Source: Azospirillum brasilense (GTDB lineage: Bacteria; Pseudomonadota; Alphaproteobacteria; Azospirillales; Azospirillaceae). Taken from it: 64,000 nt of DNA. The translations under genes were made by a program, and so were the position numbers. The notes beneath the pieces are model-generated. The model was not told the DNA's origin. It did not search any database and worked only from the letters and a program-made list of their open reading frames with translations. Below are positions 16,746 to 25,495 of this stretch, one piece after another (the first letter of the stretch is position 1; each line of letters starts with the position of its first letter). The stretch covers positions 116,352 through 180,351 of the forward strand of contig NZ_VITH01000013.1 of the NCBI RefSeq assembly GCF_007827815.1. Reading direction: 5' to 3'.

Positions 16746-18272
16746 ATGACGGTCAAAAGGAAGGACGCCGCGGTGCGTCCGGAGCCGGAGACGTCCGGTC
16801 CGCGCCAGACGGCTCCCGGCAACCCGGAGAACCGGCTGTCGCGTGGGCGTCTGATCGTCGCGCTGGACGCGCTGCTGTCGAAACGGAACGTCACGCTGGC
16901 CGCTCGCGACCTCGGTCTGCAGACCTCGGCGCTCAGCCGGCTTCTGGCGCAGATGCGCGAGGAGTTCGGCGATCCCCTGTTCATCCGCTCGGGCCGCGGT
17001 CTGGTGCCGACGCCCTTCGCCGAAGCGCTGCGCCCGCGCGTCCAGGCGCTGGCCCGCGGGATCGACGCCCTGTTCGAGCCGCTGGTGGAACGCCCCGTGG
17101 TCGATGAGACCTTCGACCCCCGCTGGAATGTGCCGACCGGCATCGACGCGCCGCCGCTCCAGGTGCGGCCCGCCGGCCTGCTGGAGGGACAGCCGTCCCC
17201 GGCCCAGATCGACGCCAAGCTGGACGGGATCGCGCCGGACGCCCCCGCGCAGGACCGTCTGGCCCGCCACATCGGCGTGCTGGGCGTCGCCGGCGGCGGC
17301 CACGGGCGCCCGCTGACCGCCGAGGAGGCGGAGGAGGCGATGACCATCATCCTGGCGGGCGAGGCCGATCCGGTGCAGGTCGGCGCGCTTCTCGGCATGA
17401 TGCGGATGCGAGGCTCGACCGCGCCGGAACTGGCCGGGATGGTGCGGGCGATGCGGGCGCACGTCGCCGCCGGGCTTGGCCGGACGATCCAGGCGGACAT
17501 CGATTGGCCCTGCTTCACCTCGCCCAATTACCACAACCCGCCCTGGTTCTTCCACGCGGCGCGGCTGGTCGCGCAGGCCGGGCCTCGGGTGCTGCTGCAC
17601 GGCGGCACGGGCTGCAGCGCGGCCTCCGGCCGGTACGAGTTCATCGCGCCCACCGTCGGCATCCCGGTCTGCACCAATGCGCGGGAGATCGCGGCGGCGC
17701 TGGCGGCGCAGCGGATCGCCTACGCGCCGCTGGCCGCCCTGTCCCCGCAGATCTACCGGCTGATCGGGCTGCACCGGCTGACCCAGACCCGCTCCGCCGT
17801 GTTCGAGGCCGTGCATCTGCTGAAGCCGGCCAAGGCCAAGACCTCCCTGCTGGGCGCGGCCAAGCCGACCTACCGGGAACTGCACCGCGACGCCGCCCGC
17901 ATCCTCGGCTGGAAGCACATGGCCGTGCTGGGCAGCGTGCGCGACGTCGCCCAGTTCACGCCCTTCCGCCCTTCCTCCATCCACCGTCTGGTCAACGGCG
18001 AGGCGGAGGACCTCATCCTGCCCGCCTGCATGGAGGAGCCGCCGCCGACACCGCGCCCGCGCGGCACCAGCCTGGAATACTGGCAGGGGGTGTGGACCGG
18101 TGCCGTGCGCGACGCGCGGGCCGAGCGGATCATCATCGGCACCGCGGCCTTCGCCCTGTTCGCCCTTCCCGGCGCCACCGGACCGGCCTTCGCCGACGCC
18201 CTGCGGCTGGCCGAAGGGCTGTGGAAGGCCCGCCTCGGCCGGACCGCCGTGACGGCGCGGAATCCGAGCTGA
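16746..18272 (+). CDS. LysR-type HTH fused to a TrpD2/YbiB-like domain
   Basis: 508 residues with an unusual architecture. Residues ~32-95 are a LysR-family winged helix-turn-helix (IVALDALLSKRNVTLAARDL; LSRLLAQMREEFGDPLFIRS). Instead of the LysR effector domain, the rest (about 165-500) resembles glycosyltransferase family 3 / anthranilate phosphoribosyltransferase-like proteins of the TrpD2/YbiB type. It has the N-terminal helical module (LTAEEAEEAMTIILAGEADP) and a modified glycine loop (LLHGGTGCSAASG). E. coli YbiB is reported to bind nucleic acid, and ybiB lies near fiu-ybiX in E. coli as this gene does here. A DNA-binding iron-response role is an inference. Confidence 0.75.
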   Translation: MTVKRKDAAVRPEPETSGPRQTAPGNPENRLSRGRLIVALDALLSKRNVTLAARDLGLQTSALSRLLAQMREEFGDPLFIRSGRGLVPTPFAEALRPRVQALARGIDALFEPLVERPVVDETFDPRWNVPTGIDAPPLQVRPAGLLEGQPSPAQIDAKLDGIAPDAPAQDRLARHIGVLGVAGGGHGRPLTAEEAEEAMTIILAGEADPVQVGALLGMMRMRGSTAPELAGMVRAMRAHVAAGLGRTIQADIDWPCFTSPNYHNPPWFFHAARLVAQAGPRVLLHGGTGCSAASGRYEFIAPTVGIPVCTNAREIAAALAAQRIAYAPLAALSPQIYRLIGLHRLTQTRSAVFEAVHLLKPAKAKTSLLGAAKPTYRELHRDAARILGWKHMAVLGSVRDVAQFTPFRPSSIHRLVNGEAEDLILPACMEEPPPTPRPRGTSLEYWQGVWTGAVRDARAERIIIGTAAFALFALPGATGPAFADALRLAEGLWKARLGRTAVTARNPS

Positions 18273-18310
18273 CGTACGAAAGACGTTTGGCCGGCGGCGG
18301 GCCCGCATAT

Positions 18311-18330
18311 TGAGAATAATTCTTATTATC
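18311..18330. promoter_or_regulatory. Fur box 1 upstream of the siderophore receptor
   Basis: TGAGAATAATTCTTA (18311-18325) matches 12 of 14 defined positions of the 7-1-7 Fur motif TGATAAT-N-ATTATCA, and the 19-mer at 18312-18330 matches 14 of 19. It lies in the 370-base gap 18273-18642, which is otherwise A+T-richer than its surroundings and non-coding. The site is about 310 bases before the receptor start, so it may instead serve a promoter well upstream. Confidence 0.6.
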
Positions 18331-18537
18331 GCAGTTGCTTCTTTGCAACAGTCCGGCAGGGCCCATGCCCGCCGCTGTCTTTGAAAGCGTCTGAACAGAC
18401 GCTTTAAGTCACTGATAAAATTTAACAAATTATGTCACCGCCGGGGTCCGTGCGGTCCCCGTGGCGGAGCGTCACAGGGCTCCGCCGAACAGCATATCCC
18501 TGAATGCACTGGGGTCGAATGACGGTGATTTTGCAAT

Positions 18538-18552
18538 TTAGAATTATTCTGA
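18538..18552. promoter_or_regulatory. Weaker Fur-like palindrome close to the receptor gene
   Basis: TTAGAATTATTCTGA contains the 11-bp palindrome AGAATTATTCT, nearly the same as AGAATAATTCT in the upstream Fur box. It matches about 10 of 14 positions of the 7-1-7 Fur motif. It lies 91 bases before the receptor start, a better position for repression. Confidence 0.45.
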
Positions 18553-18642
18553 ATGATCGGCGTTGATGGGGGCGCCGCCCCGCTTGGTAGATAGCCGCCG
18601 CTGATCGGCGCATCCGCCACGACGATTTTCCGGGAGAGCCTC

Positions 18643-20946
18643 ATGTTGCAATCGAATGTCCCCGACCGCCTCCGACCCATCATCGCCGGCGCCGCCGCGA
18701 CGGCGGGGCTGGCGATGTCCTTCTCCACCCTGGCGACGGTCGCCGAGGCGCAGACGGCCGGTGCGGGTGCCGGTTCGGGGACCGCGCCTGCGCCGGGCGC
18801 CGCCGCCGGTGACGCCACCGTCCTCGACCCGGTGCGGGTCGGCGCCGACCGCCCGGCCGACACCGGCAACGTGAACGCCAAGCCCACCGGCATCTCCCGC
18901 CTGCCCGACACGGTCAAGGACACGCCCCGCGTCGTCAACGTCGTTCCGGAAGAGATCATCGAGCAGCAGCGCGCGACGACGCTGGAGCAGGTCCTGCGCA
19001 ACGTCCCCGGCATCACCATCTCGACCGGCGAGGGCAACGGCGGCCAGAACGGCGACCAGTTCCGCATCCGCGGCCTGACCGCCCGCGGCGACATCTACAC
19101 CGATGGCCTGAAGGACTTCGGCGTCTACACCCACGACGTCTTCAACACCGAGACGGTGCAGGTCTTCAAAGGCCCGTCGGGCAACGGCTTCGGCGTCGGC
19201 AACTCCGGCGGCGTCATCAACCAGGGCACCAAGAAGGCCGGGCTGGACAAGCGCTACAAGGTCGAGCAGTCGGTCGGCTCCGGCCCCACCTACCGCACCA
19301 CGGTGGATGTGAACCAGCCGATCAACGAGACGACGGCGCTGCGCGTCAACGGCCTGTACCACGACCAGGACGTCGCCGATCGCGAGAAGGTCGAGGCCAA
19401 GCGCAAGGGCATCGCCGCCGACCTCGGCGTCGGGCTGGGCACCCCGACGACTTGGCACCTGAACTACTCCTACCTCGACGGCGACAAGATCCCGGACATG
19501 GGCGTGCCGATGATCCGCGGCCGCGACGGCACGTTCCGTCCGGCGCCCGAGTTCGGGCTCGACCGGTCCACGTCCTACGTCCGCAACCAGGACCGCGACG
19601 ATACCGAGAACCACGTCGTCACTTCGACCCTGGCCCATGAGGTCAGCAAGAGCCTGTCCTTCTACAACGACAGCCGCTACAGCCATTACGAGCGCGATTT
19701 CGTCTCCACGGCCCCGGCGGCTCTGACCGCGGCCAGCAGCACGCTCTTCCTGAACGGCGGCAACCCGGTGATCGCCTACGGCGCCGGCGGCGGCCTGGCC
19801 TTCAAGCAGAAGGGCTGGGGCGTCCAGAACGTCGCGGGCGCCAAGGCGGAGGGCAATTTCCTCGGCCTCTACCACAAGGTCAACGGCGGCCTGGACCTCA
19901 GCTACCAGAAGGACGAGCGGCGCGGCGGCACCTGGGTCAACCGCACCAACACCCAGACCATCCGCAACCCCAGCCACAGCTACCCGGCCAACGCCTTCCT
20001 CACCTACCCGGCGACCGGCGTGCGTGAATCGAGCGTCGCCAACACCGGCCTGTTCGTCACCGACCGGGTGTGGCTGTTTGACCAGCTGTCGGTGCAGGGC
20101 GGCCTGCGCTGGGATTACTTCCGCAGCACCTTCCGCGCCTCCGACCCGACGGTGGCGGGCGGCAGCGCCAGCACCCGGACGCTCAGCCCGTCGGCCAGCC
20201 TGATCTACGAGCCGACCAAGGACGCGTCGCTCTATGTCTCCTACGCGCGCTCCAACAAGCCGATCGGCGTGGACATCGCCGCGCAGCTCACCAACGGCAC
20301 GGCGGAGACCCCGCGCAACGGGCGCGACTTCGACCCGGAGAAGACCGACCTCTACGAGATCGGCGGCAAGGCCGACTTCTTCGGCGGGCGGCTGGGCCTG
20401 AACGGCGCCCTGTTCCAGATCGAGAAGAGCAACACCTACTCGGTCGATCCGGCCACCGGCACGGTCACCGACGGCTTCTCCGAGGCCGGTCTCGGCACCC
20501 GCATCCGCGGCTTCGAGGCCGGGGTGAGCGGCAAGGTGGTCGAGGGCTGGAGCGTCTACGCCAGCTACGCCTACCTCGACGGCGAGATCAGGGAGTCGCG
20601 CACCAACGCGGCGGTCGTCGGCAACGAGGCCCCGAACGTGCCGAAGCACAACGCCAGCCTGTGGTCGACCTACGAGTTCGCCCCCGGCGTCGTGCCCGGC
20701 AAGGTCATGGTCGGCGGCGGCATCCAGTACGCCTCGGAATACTGGGCCGACAGCGCCAACACGGGCCGCGTGCCGGAGACGGTCTCGCTGGACAGCGTGG
20801 TGTCCTACGAGATCAACAACCTGTCCCTGGCGCTCAACGCCTACAACCTGACCGACCACCGCAACTACGCCTCGGCCTTCAACGCCTCGCGCGCGGTGCC
20901 GGCCTCGGGGCGCACCTTCATGCTGACCGCTGGCGTCACCTTCTGA
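18643..20946 (+). CDS. TonB-dependent catecholate siderophore receptor (Fiu/PiuA-like)
   Basis: 767 residues: signal peptide to about residue 36, a TonB-box region (TVLDPVRVGADRP), plug domain (DTVKDTPRVVNVVPEEIIEQ; LRNVPGITISTGEG), and a 22-strand barrel ending in ...GVTF. The plug and the FGVGNSGGVINQGTK region resemble the Fiu/PiuA branch, which takes up monomeric catechol siderophores. It is followed by a piuC homologue, the usual partner in proteobacteria. Fur-like sites lie upstream. The ligand itself is inferred from neighbours. Confidence 0.88.
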   Translation: MLQSNVPDRLRPIIAGAAATAGLAMSFSTLATVAEAQTAGAGAGSGTAPAPGAAAGDATVLDPVRVGADRPADTGNVNAKPTGISRLPDTVKDTPRVVNVVPEEIIEQQRATTLEQVLRNVPGITISTGEGNGGQNGDQFRIRGLTARGDIYTDGLKDFGVYTHDVFNTETVQVFKGPSGNGFGVGNSGGVINQGTKKAGLDKRYKVEQSVGSGPTYRTTVDVNQPINETTALRVNGLYHDQDVADREKVEAKRKGIAADLGVGLGTPTTWHLNYSYLDGDKIPDMGVPMIRGRDGTFRPAPEFGLDRSTSYVRNQDRDDTENHVVTSTLAHEVSKSLSFYNDSRYSHYERDFVSTAPAALTAASSTLFLNGGNPVIAYGAGGGLAFKQKGWGVQNVAGAKAEGNFLGLYHKVNGGLDLSYQKDERRGGTWVNRTNTQTIRNPSHSYPANAFLTYPATGVRESSVANTGLFVTDRVWLFDQLSVQGGLRWDYFRSTFRASDPTVAGGSASTRTLSPSASLIYEPTKDASLYVSYARSNKPIGVDIAAQLTNGTAETPRNGRDFDPEKTDLYEIGGKADFFGGRLGLNGALFQIEKSNTYSVDPATGTVTDGFSEAGLGTRIRGFEAGVSGKVVEGWSVYASYAYLDGEIRESRTNAAVVGNEAPNVPKHNASLWSTYEFAPGVVPGKVMVGGGIQYASEYWADSANTGRVPETVSLDSVVSYEINNLSLALNAYNLTDHRNYASAFNASRAVPASGRTFMLTAGVTF

Positions 20947-20956
20947 TCCCGGGCAA

Positions 20957-21107
20957 GCAGATTTTCCGAGCCCACATGGGCGGGCTCGGAAAATCTGCAA
21001 ACCATAGAATCCGCGGGGGTCTCCAGGCCGGGCCTGTGGCCGGGCCTGGAGACCCCCGCGTAGGCCGGACCGTGTCCCGGACCATCCTCCGGGGGCCGGT
21101 CCGGCCT
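20957..21107. repeat. Three consecutive perfect inverted repeats between receptor and piuC
   Basis: The first is a 17-bp stem (GCAGATTTTCCGAGCCC at 20957-20973; complement at 20982-20998). The second is an 18-bp stem (CGCGGGGGTCTCCAGGCC at 21012-21029; complement at 21043-21060). The third is a 10-bp stem (AGGCCGGACC at 21062-21071; complement at 21098-21107). Together they fill almost the entire 188-base gap. No T run follows, so they more likely set transcript stability or relative expression of the two genes than full termination. Confidence 0.75.
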
Positions 21108-21134
21108 TCTTCTTCTGCAAAAGGATTCCTCTCC

Positions 21135-21821
21135 GTGCTTCTGCAAATCCCCGACGTTCTGACCGCCGACGAGGTCGCCCACTGCCGCGCCGTGCTGGAG
21201 GCGTCGCCGTGGGTCGACGGCCGCGTCACCGCGGGCTCCCAGGCGGTGCTGGCCAAGAACAACCTGCAGATCCCGGAGGAGAGCGACACCGCCCGCGAGC
21301 TGGGCGTGGTCATCCTGAAGGCGCTGGGCCGCAACCCGGCCTTCAACTCCGCGGCCCTGCCGCTGCGCGTCCTGCCGCCCATGTTCAACCGCTACGACCT
21401 GGACATGACCTACGGCAACCATGTGGACAACGCCATCCGGGCCATTCCGGGCACCGGCGGCATGCGGATGCGGGCCGACGTCTCCACCACGATCTTCCTC
21501 AGCGATCCCGGCGAGTATGACGGCGGCGATCTGGTCGTCGAGGACACCTACGGCACCAAGGGCGTGAAGCTGCCGGCGGGGCACGCGGTGGTCTACCCGT
21601 CCAGCAGCCTGCACCGGGTGACCCCGGTGACTCGCGGTTCGCGCTGGGCCTCCTTCCTCTTCACGCAGTCGCTGGTCAAGGACGACGGGCTGCGGGCGAT
21701 GCTCTACGACCTCGACGTCGCGATCATCGACCTGCGCCGGGAGCTGGGCGACCAGCACCCGTCCGTGCTGGCCCTGGTGAACCACTACCACAACCTGCTG
21801 CGGCGCTGGGCGGAGGTGTGA
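21135..21821 (+). CDS. piuC: PKHD-type Fe(II)/2-oxoglutarate hydroxylase PiuC/YbiX
   Basis: 228 residues, the typical length. The iron-binding triad is visible as H and D in GNHVDNAI and the distal H in SSSLHRVTPV, with the 2-oxoglutarate-binding Arg in VTRGSRWASF. The start is GTG 21135, with AAGGA about 10 bases upstream; this gives the family N-terminus LLQIPDVLTADEV. The family is linked to iron uptake next to Fiu/PiuA receptors; its substrate is not settled. The Sel1 gene follows with a 1-base overlap. Confidence 0.9.
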   Translation: MLLQIPDVLTADEVAHCRAVLEASPWVDGRVTAGSQAVLAKNNLQIPEESDTARELGVVILKALGRNPAFNSAALPLRVLPPMFNRYDLDMTYGNHVDNAIRAIPGTGGMRMRADVSTTIFLSDPGEYDGGDLVVEDTYGTKGVKLPAGHAVVYPSSSLHRVTPVTRGSRWASFLFTQSLVKDDGLRAMLYDLDVAIIDLRRELGDQHPSVLALVNHYHNLLRRWAEV

Positions 21822-22540
21822 TGGCCGGGATCGCTGCCTGTTCCACGGAAGGGCCGGGCATCATCGACGTGCAACTCGCCCTGGGGCAGCAGTGCCTCGA
21901 TCGCGGCGGGGCCGACCGGGCGCGGGCGGTGGAGTGGTTCCGCATCGCCGCCCGCAGCGGCGACGCCCGCGCCGTCAACATGCTGGGGCGCTGCCACGAG
22001 CACGGCTGGGGCGTGCCCGCCGATCCCGTCCTGGCCGCCGCTCATTACCGCCGGGCCGCCGATCTGGGCGATGCCTGGGCGCTGTTCAATCTGGCCGATC
22101 TGCATTGCCGCGGCCTGGGCGTTCCGGCGGACGACGCCGAAGCCTACCGGCTCTACGCCGCCGCGGCCCGCCGGGGCAACGTGAAGGCGCTGAACATGCT
22201 GGGCCTGTTCCATGAGTCCGGGCGGGCGGTGGCCGAGGACGGGGCGGGCGCCCGCCAGCTCTTCCAGGCCGCCGCGGAGGGCGGGGACTGCTGGGGCCGC
22301 TTCAACCACGCCCGGCTGCTGCTCCAGGATGGGCGGACGGAGGAGGCGCTGGCGTGGTTCGCGCGGGCGCTGGAAACCGGCTTCCCCAACTTTTACCGCG
22401 GCATGGCCGCCGCCCTGGCCGACCAGCCCGACCCGCGCCTGCGCGCGTTGGCGCGACGGGCTGGTGAGTTGGCGGAGGGCAGCTGTCCCTCTCCCGTCCC
22501 GGGAGAGGGAAGGGGCCCGCGCAAAGCGCGGGAAGGGTGA
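21821..22540 (+). CDS. Sel1-repeat (TPR-like) protein
   Basis: 239 residues with about four Sel1 repeats, for example AVNMLGRCHEHGWGVPADP, AWALFNLADLHCRGLGVPAD and VKALNMLGLFHESGRAVAED. Such proteins are helical scaffolds. A Sel1/TPR gene beside piuC is seen in several proteobacteria, but its role is unknown. The last ~17 residues (PSPVPGEGRGPRKAREG) are encoded by a palindromic repeat element, so the C-terminus appears to have been extended by that repeat's insertion. The start overlaps the piuC stop (TGATG). Confidence 0.8.
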   Translation: MAGIAACSTEGPGIIDVQLALGQQCLDRGGADRARAVEWFRIAARSGDARAVNMLGRCHEHGWGVPADPVLAAAHYRRAADLGDAWALFNLADLHCRGLGVPADDAEAYRLYAAAARRGNVKALNMLGLFHESGRAVAEDGAGARQLFQAAAEGGDCWGRFNHARLLLQDGRTEEALAWFARALETGFPNFYRGMAAALADQPDPRLRALARRAGELAEGSCPSPVPGEGRGPRKAREG

Positions 22541-22627
22541 GGGTACAGCCAAGGATTGGCTCTTTGATTCTCGGCTTTACCCTCACCCGCCCGCTTTGCG
22601 GGCACCCTCTCCCGAGACGGGAGAGGG
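22487..22627. repeat. REP-like palindromic element, inverted pair
   Basis: The left unit (22487-22545) contains CCCTCTCCCGTCCCGGGAGAGGG and GGGTGAGGGTA. The right unit (22578-22626) contains the complementary TACCCTCACCC and CTCTCCCGAGACGGGAGAG. A 32-base spacer separates them. This layout is that of a mobile extragenic palindrome pair. The left unit lies inside the Sel1 reading frame. A similar half-palindrome occurs at 27538-27562. Confidence 0.75.
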
Positions 22628-22661
22628 GTTTGGCGGCACATGCGTTTGAAGGACATCCGCG

Positions 22662-23750
22662 ATGAGCGTTCCCGCCGACACCGTCTCGCTCTACGACTAC
22701 GAGCGCCATTTCACCGCCCGCGTCGATGCGGCGACGCGCGCCTACATCGCGGGAACCGGGGCGGACGGCATCACCCGGCAGGCCAACCGTGACGCCTATG
22801 ACCGGATGCGCCTGATGCCGCGGGCGCTGCGCGACCTGTCGCAGGCCAGCGCCGCCACTATGCTGTTCGGGCAGGCCATGCCCTATCCCATCCTGATCGC
22901 GCCGATGGCCTTCCACCGGCTGGTCCATCGCGACGGGGAGCGGGCGACCGCGCAGGCGGCGGGCCTCACCGGCACCTGGATGACCGTCAGCACCCAGGCC
23001 AGCGTGACGCTGGAGGAGGTTGCGGCGGCGGCCGGTGGGCCGTTGTGGTTCCAGCTCTACACCCAGCCCCGGCCGGAGGACACGCTGGCCCTGGTGCGGC
23101 GGGCGGAGGCCGCGGGCTACCGCGCGCTGGTGCTGACGGTGGACGCGCCGGTCAGCGGCCTGCGCAACATCGAACAGCGCGCCGGCTTCCGCCTGCCGGA
23201 CGGCATCGCCCCGGTCAATCTGGCCGGTCTGGCGCCGGACAGCTTCACCCCGTCGCGCCCCGGCAGCCCGGTCTTCCAGGGCATGCTGCACGCCGCGGCC
23301 ACCTGGGACACGGTGCGCTGGCTGTGCGCCGAGACGCGCCTGCCGGTGCTGCTGAAGGGAATCATGAACCCCGACGACGTCGACCCCGCCGTCGAGGCCG
23401 GAGCGGCGGGAATCATCGTGTCGAACCATGGCGGGCGGACGCTGGACACGCTGCCCGCGGTGGCGGAGGTGCTGCCGCTGGTCGCCGCCCGCGCCGCGGG
23501 CCGCCTGCCGATCCTGGCGGACGGCGGCATCCGGCGCGGCACCGACATCCTGAAGGCGCTGGCGCTGGGCGCCGACGCGGTGCTGGTGGGCCAGCCGGTG
23601 CTGCACGCCCTGGCGGTCGGCGGCATGGCGGGGGTGGCCCACATGCTGACCATCCTGCAGACCGAGCTGGATGTCGCCATGGCGCTGAGCGGGCGGGCGC
23701 GGCTGGCCGACATCGACCGTTCGGTGATCTTCGACCCGCCGCGCCTCTAA
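22662..23750 (+). CDS. FMN-dependent alpha-hydroxy-acid oxidoreductase
   Basis: 362 residues of the lactate/glycolate oxidase family, a TIM-barrel flavoenzyme. Motifs seen are PILIAPMAFHRL, FQLYTQPRPEDT, VLTVDAPVSGLRN, and the catalytic-His signature SNHGGRTLDTLPA with His256. Substrate is probably L-lactate or a similar 2-hydroxy acid. It is the fourth gene of the receptor-piuC-sel1 unit, although the REP pair lies between. It converges with the siderophore ABC operon, with only 6 bases between stops. Confidence 0.85.
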   Translation: MSVPADTVSLYDYERHFTARVDAATRAYIAGTGADGITRQANRDAYDRMRLMPRALRDLSQASAATMLFGQAMPYPILIAPMAFHRLVHRDGERATAQAAGLTGTWMTVSTQASVTLEEVAAAAGGPLWFQLYTQPRPEDTLALVRRAEAAGYRALVLTVDAPVSGLRNIEQRAGFRLPDGIAPVNLAGLAPDSFTPSRPGSPVFQGMLHAAATWDTVRWLCAETRLPVLLKGIMNPDDVDPAVEAGAAGIIVSNHGGRTLDTLPAVAEVLPLVAARAAGRLPILADGGIRRGTDILKALALGADAVLVGQPVLHALAVGGMAGVAHMLTILQTELDVAMALSGRARLADIDRSVIFDPPRL

Positions 23751-23756
23751 AAGGCT

Positions 23757-24515
23757 CTATTGATAATACAGCGCGATGCGCTGGCCGGCGTTCTCCATCA
23801 CCTGCGCCTCGACGCCGTAGACGTCGTGGATGACCTCGGGCGTGATGATGACCTCCGGCGGCCCCTGGTGCACCACCCGGCCGTCGCGCATCGCGACGAT
23901 GCGGTCGGAGTAGCAGGAGGCGAAGTTGATGTCGTGCAGCACCAGCACGATGGTCTTGCCGAACTCGTCGGCGGTGCGGCGGAACAGCTTCATCATCGCC
24001 ACGGCGTGCTTGACGTCGAGGTTGTTCAGCGGCTCGTCGAGCAGGATGTATTCGGTGTCCTGGCACAGCACCATGGCGATGAAGGCGCGCTGGCGCTGGC
24101 CGCCCGACAGCTCGTCCAGGAAGCGGCCGGCCAGCGGCTCCAGGTCCAGATAGCGCAACGCGTTGCGGATGTGCCCGCGGTCCTCGTCGGTCAGGCGGCC
24201 CTTGCTGTGCGGGTAGCGGCCGAAGGCGACGAGGTCCTCCACCGTCAGGCGGGACATGATCTGGTTGTCCTGGCGCAGGATGGACAGGCGGCGGGCCAGC
24301 ACCTCGCCCGGCGTGGTGGTCACGTCCAGCCCGTCGATTTCCACCGTGCCCGAGGACATCGGCAGCAGGCGGCTGATGATCGACAGCAGCGTCGACTTGC
24401 CAGCCCCGTTCGCCCCGATCAGCGAGATCACCCCGCCCGCCGGCAGGGACAGGGACACACCGTCCACGACGACGGTGCCGTTGTAGCGCTTCGTGACGGT
24501 CTTGACGTCGATCAT
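23757..24515 (-). CDS. Iron-siderophore ABC transporter ATPase
   Basis: 252 residues: Walker A GANGAGKS, signature LSGGQRQRAF, Walker B YILLDEPLNNLD, switch His in LVLHDINFAS. It resembles the YclP/FatE class that powers import of ferric siderophores across the inner membrane. It is the last gene of a four-gene operon (binding protein, two permeases, ATPase); its ATG overlaps the upstream permease stop by 4 bases. It probably acts downstream of the TonB receptor encoded nearby. Confidence 0.88.
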   Translation of the reverse strand: MIDVKTVTKRYNGTVVVDGVSLSLPAGGVISLIGANGAGKSTLLSIISRLLPMSSGTVEIDGLDVTTTPGEVLARRLSILRQDNQIMSRLTVEDLVAFGRYPHSKGRLTDEDRGHIRNALRYLDLEPLAGRFLDELSGGQRQRAFIAMVLCQDTEYILLDEPLNNLDVKHAVAMMKLFRRTADEFGKTIVLVLHDINFASCYSDRIVAMRDGRVVHQGPPEVIITPEVIHDVYGVEAQVMENAGQRIALYYQ

Positions 24516-25495
24516 CGGGCCGACCCCCGCACCAGGATGAACAGGAAGGCGAGACCGCCCACGAACTCGATGACGATGCTGAGCGCGGCGTTGTAGCCGA
24601 ACACCCGTTCCAGCACGAGCTGGCCGGCGACCAGCGTCAGCACGGCGAGCAGCACCGCCGCCGGCAGGATCAGCGCGTGCCGGTGCGAGCGGACCACCAG
24701 ATAGGCGAGGTTGGCGACCAGCAGCCCGAAGAAGGTGACCGGCCCGACCAGCGCGGTGGACACCGACACCAGGATGGACACCATCACCAGAACCCCCATC
24801 ACCGCGCGCCGATGCTCCACGCCGAGGTTGATCGCCGCGTCGCGCCCCAGCGCCAGCACGTCGAAGGTGCGCATCCACCGCCAGCCGGCCAGCGACACCG
24901 CCAGAACGACCAGCGCCGACACGGCCAGCAGCTGCACGTCCACGCGGTTGAAGTTGGCGAACAGCCGGTCCTGCACGGTCAGGAATTCGTTGGGATCGAT
25001 GACGCGCTGGAGGAAGCCGGTGACGCTGCGGAACAGCACGCCGAAGACGATGCCGACGAGGAGCAGCAGATGCAGGCTGCGCCGGTTGTCGCCGCGGCCC
25101 GCCCCGTTGAACAGCCACCAGTAGAGCAGGCCGGAGAAGACGACCATCGACGCCACCTCCACCCCGAAGCGCAGCCGCGGGTCGAGCGACGCCACCAGCC
25201 CGCTGCCGAACTGGAAGACCAGCACCGTCTGGATCAGCCGGAAGAGATGGTCGAAGCCCATCACCGAGGGGGTGAGGATGCGGTTGTTGGTGATCGTCTG
25301 GAACAGGACGGTCGATACGGCGACGGCGTAGCCGACCAGCACCATCGCGGCGACCTTGGTGCCGCGGAAGGCCAGGATGAAGTCCCACTTGCCCCGCGCG
25401 CCCAGCGTCATGAACAGCGCGATCGACAGCAGGGTCAGCGCCGACAGGCCGCCCAGCACGACCGTCGGCGAGAGGATGCGGCGGTCAGCCGGCAT
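24512..25495 (-). CDS. Iron-siderophore ABC transporter permease 2
   Basis: 327 residues with about nine membrane helices, FecCD family. Conserved stretches are SVMGFDHLFRLIQTV and the ATPase-contact loop ALGRDAAINLGVEHRRAV, followed by GPVTFFGLLVANLAYLVVR. It pairs with the permease encoded just upstream to form the heterodimeric channel. Start ATG 25495 overlaps the preceding gene by 11 bases, indicating coupled translation. Confidence 0.86.
   Translation of the reverse strand: MPADRRILSPTVVLGGLSALTLLSIALFMTLGARGKWDFILAFRGTKVAAMVLVGYAVAVSTVLFQTITNNRILTPSVMGFDHLFRLIQTVLVFQFGSGLVASLDPRLRFGVEVASMVVFSGLLYWWLFNGAGRGDNRRSLHLLLLVGIVFGVLFRSVTGFLQRVIDPNEFLTVQDRLFANFNRVDVQLLAVSALVVLAVSLAGWRWMRTFDVLALGRDAAINLGVEHRRAVMGVLVMVSILVSVSTALVGPVTFFGLLVANLAYLVVRSHRHALILPAAVLLAVLTLVAGQLVLERVFGYNAALSIVIEFVGGLAFLFILVRGSAR

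Noticed and set aside
18544..21120. A very long minus-strand open frame opposite the siderophore receptor
   Set aside because: Composition is the usual Gly/Arg/Val-rich shadow of a G+C-rich gene; the plus strand encodes an unmistakable TonB receptor.
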